Positions 28,666-38,578 of a stretch of 64,000 nucleotides of DNA are shown piece by piece. Made by a program: the position numbers and the translations under genes. The DNA comes from Ochrobactrum sp. CGA5 (GTDB lineage Bacteria; Pseudomonadota; Alphaproteobacteria; Rhizobiales; Rhizobiaceae). Under the pieces are notes generated by a model. It had not been told where the DNA came from. It saw only the letters and a list, made by a program, of their open reading frames with translations, and searched no databases. The stretch lies in NCBI RefSeq assembly GCF_006345815.1, contig NZ_VCIG01000001.1:310001-374000 (forward strand). Reading direction: 5' to 3'. The stretch's first letter is position 1; every line of letters begins with the position of its first letter.

Positions 28666-28988
28666 TGGTCCATATCCTTCAGCAAGGTTTTGAGAGCGTC
28701 GATTCGTTCCGGCCAGTAGGCGCGATACTTCGCAAGCCAGTTGGCAATGAGCGTCAGTCCGTTCGGGTTGACTTCATAGTTGACGAAGCGGCCTTCGCGC
28801 TCCTCACGCACCAGTCCCGCCCCGCGCAACACTGCCAGATGCTGCGACATGGCGGGCTGGCTGATCTCCATGCCCTCCCGCAGCGCGCTGGCATTCATGC
28901 TGCCCGACGCCAGCTTCTCGAAAATCGTCCGGCGGGTCGGATCGGCAAGCGCCCTGAAGATATCGTTGAATATATCGTTCTCATTCAT
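28662..28988 (-). CDS. ArsR-family transcriptional regulator
   Basis: 108 residues, winged-helix repressor: RALADPTRRTIFEKL, recognition region EGMEISQPAMSQHLAVLRGAGLV, wing REEREGRFVNYEVN. No metal-binding CxC motif in the recognition helix, so it is of the non-metal type that usually controls an AHSA1 partner. Start MNENDIFND is preferred; it lies two bases from a perfect palindrome, so the ribosome-binding site is poor and the message may be nearly leaderless. Confidence 0.9.
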   Translation of the reverse strand: MNENDIFNDIFRALADPTRRTIFEKLASGSMNASALREGMEISQPAMSQHLAVLRGAGLVREEREGRFVNYEVNPNGLTLIANWLAKYRAYWPERIDALKTLLKDMDQ

Positions 28989-28990
28989 GC

Positions 28991-29018
28991 AATCACATAA
29001 GCATGCACTTATGTGATT
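28991..29018. promoter_or_regulatory. Palindromic operator of the ArsR/SRPBCC operon
   Basis: AATCACATAAG and CTTATGTGATT are perfect 11-base arms around a six-base centre. On the minus strand TTGAAA (29036-29031), 17 bases, CATAAG would place the -10 inside the palindrome, so repressor binding would block the promoter. Seen in sequence; repression inferred. Confidence 0.8.
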
Positions 29019-29053
29019 CGCAAGACCTTGTTTCAAGCGAGCCATTTTGATCG

Positions 29054-29140
29054 GCGCCATGCCGAAAAGTGTGAGGCGGCTTTCGGGCGAGGTGTGCGTT
29101 AAAACAAGTGAGTAAAATGCCGATCTGATTTCATCAGATT
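29054..29140. repeat. Dispersed intergenic repeat, copy B
   Basis: GCGCCATGCCG, AAAAGTGTGAGGCGG, then AAAACAA, then GCCGATCTG, matching copy D at the right edge in order and spacing, followed by a short hairpin (TCTGATTTCATCAGA). Confidence 0.75.
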
Positions 29141-29251
29141 GGATAGCGCCCAGTTGACGAACCGAGGATTGATTTCATCCTCAAGCCGTCTGATCGATCT
29201 GATCAGAAAAATTCAATTGTCCCCGGACGATTGAGGTTTATTTTCCCGCCA

Positions 29252-30454
29252 ATGACCGAGACCTCCCTAGAAATCGCCAAGCCAGTATCCTCTCAGCATC
29301 GCACTGCCGTCCGCTATGCGTTCGGCGGCTTTCTGGCCATGGCCGCAGCCATGGGGATCGGGCGCTTCATCTATACGCCGATCCTGCCGGGAATGATGGC
29401 CGATGTCGGCTTCACGGCTGCCGATGCGGGCTTCATCGCATCCGCAAATTATATTGGCTATCTGCTGGGGGCTGTTGTTGCCGGTTATGGCTGGTCCGCG
29501 GGCATTGAGCGGGCAAGCGTGATCATGGGCTTGACCATCAGCGGATTGCTGTGCGCTGCCATGGCGCTCTTCGATGGCGTCTGGCTATTCTCCATCATCC
29601 GCTTTGCGGCGGGTTTTATCAGTGCGGTGACCATGATCCTTTGCACGGCAATCGTGTTGAGCCATGTCACTGCGGCGGAAAGAGCCGGGCTTGGAGCCTT
29701 GCATTTCGGCGGTGTTGGCAGCGGCATTGCACTTTCTGCCGTTCTGGTGGCACTGATCCGCTTTGTCGGGTTTGACTGGCGCGCCGACTGGATCGGTGCT
29801 GCGGTTCTTACCATCGTGATGGTTGTTCTGGTTGCGGCTTTTGTCAGGGAAGGGCCTGTTGTTGGAAACGGCGGCATGCGTGAACCGCCGCTTCCCAAAA
29901 GCTTTGCCTTCAACGCGCTGGCACTGGCCTATGGAATCTTCGGCTTCGGTTATGTGATCACGGCCACGTTCCTGATTGCTATCGTGCGCGCGACTGATGG
30001 CGGTCCGCTGATGGAAGCGGCTGTTTGGGTGGTGACGGGCCTGACGGCAGCGCCCTCGATCTGGCTGTGGGCTCCGGCTGCCAGGAAGCTTGGCCTCTTC
30101 AACGCCTTTGCCCTGACGGCGATACTGGAGGCCGTCGGCGTTGCCGCAAGCGTGGTTCTGGCTCCGCCGCTCGGTCCTCTGGTGGGCGGCGCGCTGCTGG
30201 GCATCACTTTCATGGCATTGACGGCTTTCGGATTGCAGATCGCCCGCACACTCGCACCGGCTTCACCCAAACGCGCTCTGGCGCGGATGACGGTCTGCTT
30301 CAGCATTGGCCAGATCGTCGGCCCGCTGGTAGCAGGCTTCATGGCGCAGCAGTCCGGTTCATTCACTTCAGCAAGTCTGGCAGCAGCCCTGTCGCTGGTC
30401 GTGGTGGCGGCGCTTGGCATCGTGGCTGGGCGGCTGGCAAGATCACGAGGTTGA
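29252..30454 (+). CDS. YbfB/YjiJ-family MFS transporter
   Basis: 400 residues with about twelve membrane segments. The family signature is an early [14 protein letters not shown] stretch, seen in YbfB/YjiJ-type major facilitator proteins, with a central loop at about 190-215. The ATG at 29252 is preferred over a TTG 21 bases earlier, though no strong ribosome-binding site precedes it. Substrate unknown. The upstream region contains the palindrome TCTGATCAGA (29198-29207). Confidence 0.87.
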   Translation: MTETSLEIAKPVSSQHRTAVRYAFGGFLAMAAAMGIGRFIYTPILPGMMADVGFTAADAGFIASANYIGYLLGAVVAGYGWSAGIERASVIMGLTISGLLCAAMALFDGVWLFSIIRFAAGFISAVTMILCTAIVLSHVTAAERAGLGALHFGGVGSGIALSAVLVALIRFVGFDWRADWIGAAVLTIVMVVLVAAFVREGPVVGNGGMREPPLPKSFAFNALALAYGIFGFGYVITATFLIAIVRATDGGPLMEAAVWVVTGLTAAPSIWLWAPAARKLGLFNAFALTAILEAVGVAASVVLAPPLGPLVGGALLGITFMALTAFGLQIARTLAPASPKRALARMTVCFSIGQIVGPLVAGFMAQQSGSFTSASLAAALSLVVVAALGIVAGRLARSRG

Positions 30455-30536
30455 AACCTTACAGGAATTTAACTGGTAAAGGCGCAACGACCGGTTTCTT
30501 ATGAGGAAAATCCTCACGAAGTTGGACTGAAATTCA

Positions 30537-31787
30537 GTGTTTGTGTCATTCTTCCCCCGCCCGAAACTGTTCTTCTGGTCCGCGCTCATCTGGAGCCTGC
30601 TGGCAATACTCGGCTGGTACGAAGGAGGGGAGCGACTGGGTGCCGCATTCGGTCTGCCGCCTCTGGCGCACGATGCTGCGCCGATTATCGGTGCAGGCGT
30701 TTTCTGGTCGGCCCCGTTTCTGTGGCTCTACATTTATTTCGCGGTGGCGACATTCGCCTTCTACCTGTTTTGGGCGTGGTTTTCACCGCACCCATGGCAA
30801 CGCTGGTCGATCCTTGGATCAGCCTTGATCCTGTTCACCACCTATTTCGGCGTGCAGGTCAGCGTCGCGGTCAACGCCTGGTATGGACCGTTCTATGATC
30901 TGGTTCAGAAGGCGCTGACGGCTCCGGGCGCTGTCAGCGCTTCTGATTTTTACTGGGGCATGGTTACCTTTGCCGAGATCGCCTTTATCGGCGTGACGGT
31001 TGGTGTTCTGAGCCTGTTCTTTGTCAGCCATTATATCTTTCGCTGGCGTTCGGCGATGAACGAATACTATGTAAGCCATTGGCCGAAACTGCGTTCTATC
31101 GAAGGTGCGGCCCAGCGCGTGCAGGAAGACACGATGCGCTTTTCCACAACACTGGAACAGCTCGGTGTCAGCCTCGTCAAATCGGTGATGACGCTGATCG
31201 CCTTTCTACCGGTCCTGTTCAGTTTTTCAGAAAAGGTCAGTGAGCTGCCGGTGGTGGGCATGGTGCCGCATGCATTGGTCGTGGCGGCTGTCTTCTGGGC
31301 TGCTTTCGGCACCGGATTTCTGGCGCTGGTCGGTATCAAGCTTCCAGGGCTGGCGTTCAACAATCAGCGTGTCGAAGCGGCCTACCGCAAAGAGCTGGTC
31401 TATGGTGAAGACCATGCGGATCGCGCGGAGCCGATCAAGCTTGGCGAATTATTCCGCAATGTCCGGCACAACTATTTCCGGCTGTACTTCCATTATGTCT
31501 ATTTCAACGTCGCCCGCATTTTTTACATTCAGGCCGACAATATCTTTCCGACCCTGATCCTGATTCCATCGATCGTGGCAGGCAAGCTGACGCTCGGTCT
31601 GATGAACCAGATCACCAATGTCTTTTCGCAGGTGCAGGGGTCGTTCCAGTATCTCGTCAATTCATGGACGACGATCATCGAATTGCTGTCGATCTACAAG
31701 CGCCTGAGGGCTTTCGAGGCGGCTATTCGTGACGAGCCGCTGCCGTCGTTCGATCAGGTCAACCTGCAAACGACACAGGGCGTTTAA
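30537..31787 (+). CDS. bacA: Peptide antibiotic transporter BacA/SbmA
   Basis: Inner-membrane proton-driven importer of proline-rich and defensin-like peptides; required in rhizobia and Brucella for chronic host association. 416 residues with seven to eight membrane segments. Family hallmarks include [60 protein letters not shown] and [15 protein letters not shown]. The start is GTG at 30537. It is 82 bases after the MFS gene and probably has its own promoter. Confidence 0.95.
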   Translation: MFVSFFPRPKLFFWSALIWSLLAILGWYEGGERLGAAFGLPPLAHDAAPIIGAGVFWSAPFLWLYIYFAVATFAFYLFWAWFSPHPWQRWSILGSALILFTTYFGVQVSVAVNAWYGPFYDLVQKALTAPGAVSASDFYWGMVTFAEIAFIGVTVGVLSLFFVSHYIFRWRSAMNEYYVSHWPKLRSIEGAAQRVQEDTMRFSTTLEQLGVSLVKSVMTLIAFLPVLFSFSEKVSELPVVGMVPHALVVAAVFWAAFGTGFLALVGIKLPGLAFNNQRVEAAYRKELVYGEDHADRAEPIKLGELFRNVRHNYFRLYFHYVYFNVARIFYIQADNIFPTLILIPSIVAGKLTLGLMNQITNVFSQVQGSFQYLVNSWTTIIELLSIYKRLRAFEAAIRDEPLPSFDQVNLQTTQGV

Positions 31788-31795
31788 GATCTGTT

Positions 31796-32779
31796 CTAGC
31801 CTGCATGGACGGCCTCCTTGTCGAGGCTGTCCAGATAATCGCTATAGGTGGTGCATTTGACGTCAGGCTTGGTGCAGACTTCCCTGACGATCCGTTCCAT
31901 AGCGCGCCAATAGGCGCCGTCATTCATCAATACGAAATGGAAGCCTAACTGAAGCGGAATGCGATCGCCCGTATACTGCTTGTCGAATGCCGCCCGGAAG
32001 GCTTTATAGGCCCGCTCCTCGAAAGCGGCCGATTGCTGTGGCACTTCCTTGCCCTTGGAGTGACGGACATAGAGATTATAGTCCATCGCCACAATAGGGC
32101 GCTGCGAAGGCCCTTCCGGTACAAGCGGCAGGCCAAATGAAGCGAACTGACCGGCAAGGATCGGCATTTCAGGGCCGCGTGTGATGGAGGATGCCTGGTA
32201 GCGAAAACCATTGGCTTTGAGAGCATCCTGCACTGGTTTTGACGCGGCGAGATAGGGCGCACGGAAACCGTCGATGCCCTTAAGCGCAAGCTCGCGCCAG
32301 CCTTCCGGCTCGCCACTGATGCCGTTATTCCTATAGGCGTCAGCGGTAATGCGGCGAAATTCCTTGATCTCCTTGTCCCAGTCGGCGGCGGACCAGCCGG
32401 TGCCGTCAAAATGGCCGCAGCCATGGCTGGCAATCTCGTTTCCTTCCAGATGGGCCTGCCAGATATTGTCAAGGCGGGCGACGACTTCGTCGCGGCTCAG
32501 TGCGAAGCCGACATTGGACGAACCGGCCCGCTTTTGGGGCGGCTTGTAATCCCGCCGGTCCTGTTTGGTCATCAGGAAGACGCAGGAAAGGAAATAGGTG
32601 AAGTGGGCGTTGTTCTTTCTTGCCAGCTCGCGCGAGCGGGTCCACAGCGCATTGTCATGTGCCCCGTCAAAGGAAATCAGCACATATTGCGGCTTTGCGG
32701 ACGCTGGTTCCGCCTGCGCAGCGCAGGTGGCGAAAACCAAGGCGGACAAAAGAAAAGGGCGGGGGGACAGAAAGCGCAT
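31796..32779 (-). CDS. Exported polysaccharide deacetylase-like protein (NodB homology)
   Basis: 327 residues, signal peptide to about residue 25 (ending AAQAEPASA). A NodB-type fold is indicated by VLISFDGAHDNALW (metal Asp), the zinc HxxxH in IASHGCGHFDG, the FRAPYLA motif, and a late LQLGFHFVLMN segment with the catalytic His. The first motif is SFDGAHD instead of TFDDG. Acts in the periplasm or beyond on an unknown glycan. It converges on bacA with eight bases between stops. Confidence 0.87.
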   Translation of the reverse strand: MRFLSPRPFLLSALVFATCAAQAEPASAKPQYVLISFDGAHDNALWTRSRELARKNNAHFTYFLSCVFLMTKQDRRDYKPPQKRAGSSNVGFALSRDEVVARLDNIWQAHLEGNEIASHGCGHFDGTGWSAADWDKEIKEFRRITADAYRNNGISGEPEGWRELALKGIDGFRAPYLAASKPVQDALKANGFRYQASSITRGPEMPILAGQFASFGLPLVPEGPSQRPIVAMDYNLYVRHSKGKEVPQQSAAFEERAYKAFRAAFDKQYTGDRIPLQLGFHFVLMNDGAYWRAMERIVREVCTKPDVKCTTYSDYLDSLDKEAVHAG

Positions 32780-32981
32780 GAATCACGAAACGAAGCGGGG
32801 GAGATACAGTGCCAGAAATTCCGTAGCTAGTTCTTGAATAAGGCTATTGTCGGACCAAAATGCACTTTGTGACACGTGTTGTGGCTTATTTCGCAGACGG
32901 GTCTTACATATGGCGTGAAATGCGACTAAAAGCGCCAGAACGAATAAATACGAACATCAATTTGGCTTTAGTGGCAGGTCC

Positions 32982-33665
32982 ATGGCAGACGACAGTTTCA
33001 TTCGCGAGGTAAACGAGGAAATCCGTTCGGAACGGGCAAAGCAGATCTGGCGGAATTTTGGTCCGCTGTTGATCGGCGGCGCTGTGGCCATCGTTCTGGG
33101 AACGGCTGGCTGGGTCGGCTATCAGCATTGGGTCGACAGCAAGGCTTCCGCTTCCGGTGACAAGTTCCTTGCCGCACTCGATCTTGCCTCGGCAGGCAAG
33201 AACGATGAGGCGCTGGCTGCGCTCGACGATCTGGAAAAGACCGGCTACGGTTCTTATCCGGTGTTGGCACGTTTGCGCGCCGCATCAGTGATTGCTGACA
33301 AGGGTGATGCCGCCGGCGCCGTGAAGGCGTTCGATGATGTTGCTGCCGATAATGCCGTACCCGATCCGCTGCGCGATGTCGCGCGTCTGCGCGCCGGTTA
33401 TCTGCTGGTTGACAGCGGTTCCTACGATGATGTTGCCCAGCGCGTCGAAACGCTTTCCGCAGATGGCAATCCGATGCGTTCAAGCGCGCGCGAAGCCTTG
33501 GGTCTGGCTGCATGGAAGGCTGAGCGTTTCGATGATGCGGTCAAGCTGTTCCAGCAAATTGCCAATGACAGTCTTGCTCCGGCCAATATCCGCCAGCGTG
33601 CCAATACGATGCTCGATCTGATGCGCAGCGCAGGCATCAAAGTGCCTGACGCGCAAAGCACATAA
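32982..33665 (+). CDS. YfgM-like tetratricopeptide membrane protein
   Basis: 227 residues: a cytoplasmic N-terminus with IREVNEEIRSERAKQIW, one membrane helix at about 27-46, then periplasmic TPR-like helices (KFLAALDLASAGKNDEALAALDDL and others). YfgM-type proteins act with periplasmic chaperones and the secretion machinery and often sit just upstream of der, as here (24 bases). Confidence 0.88.
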   Translation: MADDSFIREVNEEIRSERAKQIWRNFGPLLIGGAVAIVLGTAGWVGYQHWVDSKASASGDKFLAALDLASAGKNDEALAALDDLEKTGYGSYPVLARLRAASVIADKGDAAGAVKAFDDVAADNAVPDPLRDVARLRAGYLLVDSGSYDDVAQRVETLSADGNPMRSSAREALGLAAWKAERFDDAVKLFQQIANDSLAPANIRQRANTMLDLMRSAGIKVPDAQST

Positions 33666-33689
33666 CAATTTCTGGAGTTATCTTCTCCC

Positions 33690-35141
33690 ATGGGTTTCAC
33701 AGTCGCCATCGTCGGGCGTCCTAATGTCGGCAAGTCCACGCTGTTCAATCGCCTCGTCGGCCGCAAGCTGGCGCTGGTCGATGACCTGCCGGGCGTCACG
33801 CGCGACCGGCGCATCCACGATGCCAAGCTTTACGATCTGAAATTTCAGGTCATCGACACGGCAGGTCTTGAAGAGGCTGCCAATGACAGCCTGGAAGCGC
33901 GCATGCGCGCCCAGACTGAGGCTGCCATTCAGGAAGCCGACGTGATCCTGTTTGTCGTCGATGCCAAGAACGGCCTGACGCCGACCGACAGCACCTTTGC
34001 AGAAGTGGTGCGCCGTTCTGGTAAACCAGTCGTGCTGGTCGCCAACAAGGCGGAAGCGCGCGGTGCACAATCGGGCATGTATGACGCTTTCCAGCTCGGT
34101 CTTGGCGAGCCGTGCCCGATTTCTGCCGAACATGGTCAGGGTATGCCCGATCTGCGCGATGCCATTGTTGAGCTTTTGGGCGAAGAGCGTGTCTTTGCCG
34201 ACGAGAAGGAAGAGGAAGCCGCCGACGAGGTTTTCACGCCAAAGGTCGTCGGTGAACTGATCGGCGATGACATCGAAGACCCGGATGAGGAAGAAATCCC
34301 GGCCTATGACGCGACCAAGCCTCTGCGCATCGCCATTGTCGGACGCCCGAATGCTGGCAAGTCGACGCTCATCAATACGATGCTTGGTGAAGACCGTCTG
34401 CTGACCGGACCGGAAGCAGGCATCACCCGCGACTCGATCTCGGTCGATTGGGAATGGCGCGGCCGCAAGATAAAGCTGTTCGATACGGCCGGTCTGCGCC
34501 GCAAGTCGCGCGTGCAGGAAAAGCTCGAAAAGCTATCGGTTGCTGACGGCCTGCGTGCGATCCGCTTTGCGGAAGTTGTCATTATCGTGCTGGATGCGAC
34601 GATCCCGTTTGAAAAGCAGGACCTCCAGATTGCCGATCTCATCATTCGCGAAGGCCGTGCGCCGATCATCGCGTTCAACAAATGGGATCTGATCGAGGAT
34701 CGCCAGATGGTTCTGGCTGATCTTTATGAGAAGACGGCGCGCCTGCTGCCGCAGGTGCGCGGGCTTCGCGCTGTGCCGATTTCCGGTGAGCGCGGTCAGG
34801 GCATTGACAAGCTCATGGAGAATGTCGTCAAGACCCACGAAATCTGGAACCGACGTGTTTCGACCGGACGTCTCAACCGCTGGCTTGCAGGCGTCATCGC
34901 GCACCAGCCGCCACCGGCAGTTTCGGGCCGCCGCCTGAAGGTTAAATATATGACGCAGGTGAAAACCCGCCCGCCGGGTTTCGTCGTCTCCTGCTCGCGT
35001 CCCGATGCGATGCCGCAATCCTACGTGCGCTATCTCATCAATGGCCTGCGCGAAACCTTCGATATGCCGGGTGTGCCGATAAGGCTGTCCTTGCGGACTT
35101 CGGACAATCCGTTCGCAGGCCGCGCGAAGAAGAAGAAGTGA
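33690..35141 (+). CDS. der: GTPase Der (EngA), ribosome assembly
   Basis: Essential double-GTPase acting in 50S subunit maturation. 483 residues. The first G domain has [16 protein letters not shown] and NKAE; the second has [16 protein letters not shown] and NKWD, followed by the KH-like C-terminal domain ([28 protein letters not shown]). Length and order are canonical, including the acidic linker between G domains. A strong terminator follows. Confidence 0.98.
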   Translation: MGFTVAIVGRPNVGKSTLFNRLVGRKLALVDDLPGVTRDRRIHDAKLYDLKFQVIDTAGLEEAANDSLEARMRAQTEAAIQEADVILFVVDAKNGLTPTDSTFAEVVRRSGKPVVLVANKAEARGAQSGMYDAFQLGLGEPCPISAEHGQGMPDLRDAIVELLGEERVFADEKEEEAADEVFTPKVVGELIGDDIEDPDEEEIPAYDATKPLRIAIVGRPNAGKSTLINTMLGEDRLLTGPEAGITRDSISVDWEWRGRKIKLFDTAGLRRKSRVQEKLEKLSVADGLRAIRFAEVVIIVLDATIPFEKQDLQIADLIIREGRAPIIAFNKWDLIEDRQMVLADLYEKTARLLPQVRGLRAVPISGERGQGIDKLMENVVKTHEIWNRRVSTGRLNRWLAGVIAHQPPPAVSGRRLKVKYMTQVKTRPPGFVVSCSRPDAMPQSYVRYLINGLRETFDMPGVPIRLSLRTSDNPFAGRAKKKK

Positions 35142-35153
35142 ATACCGCACAGA

Positions 35154-35184
35154 CAAAAAAACCCGGATCGCTCCGGGTTTTTTG
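35154..35184 (+). terminator. Rho-independent terminator after der
   Basis: ACCCGGA, loop TCGC, TCCGGGT, followed by a T run and preceded by an A run, 19 bases after the der stop. Confidence 0.93.
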
Positions 35185-35261
35185 TTGTCTGTGTTGGGCT
35201 TGAGCCAAATGGTTTCCTCTGTTAATCCGCTGCCTCCCAAAACTCCCGGAAAGGCAGTAGC

Positions 35262-36593
35262 ATGACACCTTCTGATCAGGGGGCTGACCAGAGCCCATTT
35301 GATGGCGTGACGCTGGGCATCGATTTTGGCACGACCAACACGGTTCTGTCTGTTGCGGCACCAGATGGTACAACAGCGGTTCTGAGCGTTCCGAAGGATG
35401 GCGTAGAGATTACCGGCTATCGCTCGATTCTCTGTTTCTGGCAGGATCGCGAAACCGGTGAGCGCACTGTTGAAAGCGGACCTTGGGCGATGGACGTGTT
35501 CGTCAACGCGCCGCATTCCACGCGCATGCTGCAATCATTCAAGACATTCGCAGCATCGAAGTCTTTCACGGATACGCCGGTTTTTGGCAAACGCTTCAAG
35601 TTCGAGGATATTCTGACCACCTTCCTCGAAACGGTCGCTGCGCGGTTGGGCGACCGCCTGCCGCCGAAGGGCAATCGCGTGGTCATCGGCAGGCCGGTGA
35701 TTTTTGCGGGCGCTTCACCGGATGAAGCGCTGGCCATGCAGCGCTATGAAAAGGCGTTCCGGGCGTTCGGTTTCTCCGATATTCACTATGTCTATGAGCC
35801 GGTCGCTGCCGCTTATTTCTATGCACAGGAGTTGAAAGCCGAATCCACCGTTCTGGTGGCCGACTTCGGTGGCGGCACGAGTGACTTTTCCATCGTGCGG
35901 TTCGAGGTGGACAAGAGTGGCCTCAGCTTCACGCCGCTCAGCCAGACCGGTATTGGCATTGCAGGCGATACGTTCGACTATCGCATCATCGACAACGCCG
36001 TTTCGCCACTTCTCGGGAAGGGTATGGAGTACCAGTCCTTCGGCAAAAGGCTGACAATACCCAACCATTATTATGCAAATTTTGCACGCTGGAACACGCT
36101 GTTCCTGATGAACTCTCCGGCGACCATCCGCGATCTGGACGAGCTGGCCCGCCAAGCGGTTGACCCGAAACCGCTCGAACATTTCATCAACCTGATCGAG
36201 AACGATTACGGCTATGAAATCTACCGCGCCGTTTCGGACCTGAAGGTGCGTCTTTCATCGCAGCGCATGGCGGAGCTGCATTTCAAGGCCGACGACTTTG
36301 AAATCCGGTCGGACATAACGCGCAACGATTTTGAAAACTGGATCGCGGACGATGTACGCCAGATCGAACAGTCGGTGCAGAAGGCGGTGGACAACGCGGA
36401 GCTGGAAACTGCGTCTATCGACCGCATTTTCCTCACCGGCGGCACGTCTTTCGTGCCAGTCATCCGTACCGTTTTTGAAAACCGCTTTCCCGACGCTGTG
36501 GTAACCAGCTCGAACCAGTTTGATTCCATCGCCAACGGTCTGGCACTGATTGGAAAAAGCGGAGATATCGAACGCTGGTCTGTAAAAAGTTAG
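35262..36593 (+). CDS. YegD-like Hsp70-family ATPase
   Basis: 443 residues. It has only the actin-like ATPase region of Hsp70: phosphate 1 loop GIDFGTTNTVLSV, phosphate 2 VADFGGGTSDFS, connect 2/adenosine motif FLTGGTSFVPVI. No C-terminal peptide-binding beta domain follows, which fits YegD-type proteins rather than DnaK. Function is poorly known; chaperone-like or regulatory. The downstream gap holds a dispersed repeat. Confidence 0.9.
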   Translation: MTPSDQGADQSPFDGVTLGIDFGTTNTVLSVAAPDGTTAVLSVPKDGVEITGYRSILCFWQDRETGERTVESGPWAMDVFVNAPHSTRMLQSFKTFAASKSFTDTPVFGKRFKFEDILTTFLETVAARLGDRLPPKGNRVVIGRPVIFAGASPDEALAMQRYEKAFRAFGFSDIHYVYEPVAAAYFYAQELKAESTVLVADFGGGTSDFSIVRFEVDKSGLSFTPLSQTGIGIAGDTFDYRIIDNAVSPLLGKGMEYQSFGKRLTIPNHYYANFARWNTLFLMNSPATIRDLDELARQAVDPKPLEHFINLIENDYGYEIYRAVSDLKVRLSSQRMAELHFKADDFEIRSDITRNDFENWIADDVRQIEQSVQKAVDNAELETASIDRIFLTGGTSFVPVIRTVFENRFPDAVVTSSNQFDSIANGLALIGKSGDIERWSVKS

Positions 36594-36664
36594 ATCATAT
36601 CCCCAAAAATGGGAACAGTTTTCAGGATATAACAAGCAAAAACAAAGAGATAGAGCGGTTACAG
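36594..36664. repeat. Dispersed intergenic repeat, copy E (diverged)
   Basis: It starts right at the Hsp70-like stop codon: ATCCCCAAAAATGGGAACAG, then TTTTCAGGAT, AAAACAAAGA and TAGAGCGG. The blocks and their order match copies C and D, but the sequence is more diverged. Confidence 0.6.
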
Positions 36665-36695
36665 CCATTCCGTTTTGACTGCAACCGTTCCAGGA

Positions 36696-37238
36696 TCAGG
36701 GCAGAATTTCAATTGGCGTTCCGTTTGGTACCCTTGCCCATATGTCATGCATCTCCGCGTTGGTGACAGCAATGCAGCCGTCGGTCCAGTCCCAAAGCCG
36801 GTGGGCGGATGCCAGCCAGCCCCAGCCATTTGGCAGGCCATGTATCATGATATTGCCGCCCGGTGCATGACCGGCTGCGGCCGCGGATTGTTTGTCGTTT
36901 TCGTTCGGATAGGAAATATGCAGGCTCAGATACGCCATTGAGCGCGGATTGCGCCAGTCGATAACGTAACGCCCTTCCGGGGTCTTTTCATCGCCTTCGC
37001 GCTGCTTATGGCCACCGTCGCCATTGCTTCCGAGCGATATATGATACGTGCCGATTGTCTTGCCGTCGCGCAGCAGGGTCATCTGACGGTTGGCCTTTTC
37101 CACCCTGATCGCATCGGCTCGTTGTTCGGGCGGCGCGGCAGGGGGAGGGGCAGCCAGACTGATCCGGGCCATGACCTTTGTGTAGCCAAATAATGCAATA
37201 GCGATGATCGCTATGACGAAGAATACTTTCTTGATCAT
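36696..37238 (-). CDS. L,D-transpeptidase (YkuD family), membrane-anchored
   Basis: 180 residues. N-terminal membrane anchor or signal at about 4-19, then the YkuD domain with MIHGLPNGWGW (His) and DWTDGCIAVTN (Cys nucleophile). Remodels or crosslinks peptidoglycan in the periplasm. It is distinct from the 9.2-kb L,D-transpeptidase in having a simple anchor and a small size. Stand-alone gene. Confidence 0.9.
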   Translation of the reverse strand: MIKKVFFVIAIIAIALFGYTKVMARISLAAPPPAAPPEQRADAIRVEKANRQMTLLRDGKTIGTYHISLGSNGDGGHKQREGDEKTPEGRYVIDWRNPRSMAYLSLHISYPNENDKQSAAAAGHAPGGNIMIHGLPNGWGWLASAHRLWDWTDGCIAVTNAEMHDIWARVPNGTPIEILP

Positions 37239-37332
37239 GGTGCTCGCTTCGGACAGGTCGGTGTTGACCCCTTTTCACAGATGTCCGGGGCTTACACAAG
37301 TCGATCACGGTCTGTGAAGCCAACGCCTCAAT

Positions 37333-37755
37333 TCAAGAAGCGGTTGCCATATCGGCAAAACAAGCGGCAATTTCTTTGTTGGCGCCGAGCTTTTCAGCCC
37401 ATTTAATGAGATCTGGTATCTCGCTTCTTTCGGCCATCCCGCCCCAGACGTCTTTCAGTTTGGGCGCCTTGCCGGAAATGTCGAAAAAGAAATAGCCGGG
37501 ATCGGCCACCGGAACATCCGCATGGACCACGGACCAGTTGCCATATTGCATGAAACTCTCAATGTTGATGGAAGCCGGTTTGACTTTCTTGCCGAGGCTT
37601 TGCGCGATGAGAGACCTGTAGTCGGACTTCTGCTGCTTGGTAAGCATCGTGGCCACACCGTCGCAGGCAGATTTGGCAAAGCCGCTGCCTGTCGGAAGAG
37701 TCATCGCAACAGTAAACAGAAGTGCAGAACGGACTGGCGAAAGGCGTGTGTTCAT
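37333..37755 (-). CDS. Exported hypothetical protein
   Basis: 140 residues from the ATG at 37755 (or 37758) after GAGGGG. Signal peptide (MNTRLSPVRSALLFTVAMTL, cleavage near GFAKSA). The mature part has two Cys (ACDGV near its start, ACFAD near its end) that could pair, and a FMQYGNWSVVHADVP segment. No family recognised; periplasmic location is inferred. Confidence 0.7.
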   Translation of the reverse strand: MNTRLSPVRSALLFTVAMTLPTGSGFAKSACDGVATMLTKQQKSDYRSLIAQSLGKKVKPASINIESFMQYGNWSVVHADVPVADPGYFFFDISGKAPKLKDVWGGMAERSEIPDLIKWAEKLGANKEIAACFADMATAS

Positions 37756-37900
37756 CATTCCCCTCAGAAAAATGTTCACTTCATTTCAGCAGCATAACCA
37801 ATCTGCCGGTTATGCATAGGGTGTGTTGACACGCTCATTGCCGCTAAGCAGTGACGGCGATAAGGTCTGGCCATCGAACCAGCAAGGGAGAAGGCCCTTC

Positions 37901-38563
37901 ATGCCAAGCGATGCGAAAGCCGAACGTTTTACCGACAATCTTCGTCAGGGCACCGAACCGTTCTGGTCGCAAGCCGTCGGCCATCGCCTCGTCAGTGAAA
38001 TCCATGCGGGCATGGTCGCGCCCGATGTCATGACGCGCTATCTGGTGCAGGACCATCGCTTTATTGATTGTTTTCTGTCGCTCCTTGGCGGAACGCTTGT
38101 CACTTGCGACAGGATGGAAGCCAAGCTGGTCTTGGGCCGGTTCATCGGCATGATCAGCAGCGATGAGAACTCCTATTTCGAGCGTGCCTTTGCAAAACTT
38201 GCTGTTGCCGATGCCGAGCGTTTCGATACGCCTGATGCGCCGCCAACCGCTGCATTTAAGGATTTGATGCTGGAGGCTGCGCGATCCGGCTCCTATGCGA
38301 TATGTCTGTCGGTGCTGACCGTTGCAGAGTGGCTTTATCTCGACTGGGCTGAAAGGGCGCCGAAGCCTCTGCCCGACGATTTCATTTTCGCCGAATGGAT
38401 CGTGCTGCATGACAATCCATACTTCGTGGAATTCGTCGGCTTCCTGCGCTCCGAACTCGATCGGGTCGGACCGGCAGCAACAGAAGAATGCCAGCAGTTC
38501 TTCCGGCGGGCGGTGGAGCTGGAAAAGGCATTCTTCGATACCGCCTATGAAGGCGTGAACTGA
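37901..38563 (+). CDS. TenA-family protein (thiaminase II/aminopyrimidine aminohydrolase-like)
   Basis: 220 residues, all-helical haem-oxygenase-like TenA/THI-4 fold: RYLVQDHRFIDCFLSLLGG, MISSDENSYFERAF, AICLSVLTVAEWLYLDWA, and a final EWIVLHDNPYFVEFVGFL segment. TenA proteins salvage thiamin pyrimidine. No TPP riboswitch or other thi gene is visible nearby, so a thiamin role remains likely but unproven. AAGGGAG precedes the ATG. Confidence 0.82.
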   Translation: MPSDAKAERFTDNLRQGTEPFWSQAVGHRLVSEIHAGMVAPDVMTRYLVQDHRFIDCFLSLLGGTLVTCDRMEAKLVLGRFIGMISSDENSYFERAFAKLAVADAERFDTPDAPPTAAFKDLMLEAARSGSYAICLSVLTVAEWLYLDWAERAPKPLPDDFIFAEWIVLHDNPYFVEFVGFLRSELDRVGPAATEECQQFFRRAVELEKAFFDTAYEGVN

Positions 38564-38578
38564 TACTTATTGAGCGGA

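Noticed and set aside
37800-37900. TPP riboswitch before the TenA-like gene
   Set aside because: No CTGAGA or ACCTGA thi-box elements are visible in this short leader.
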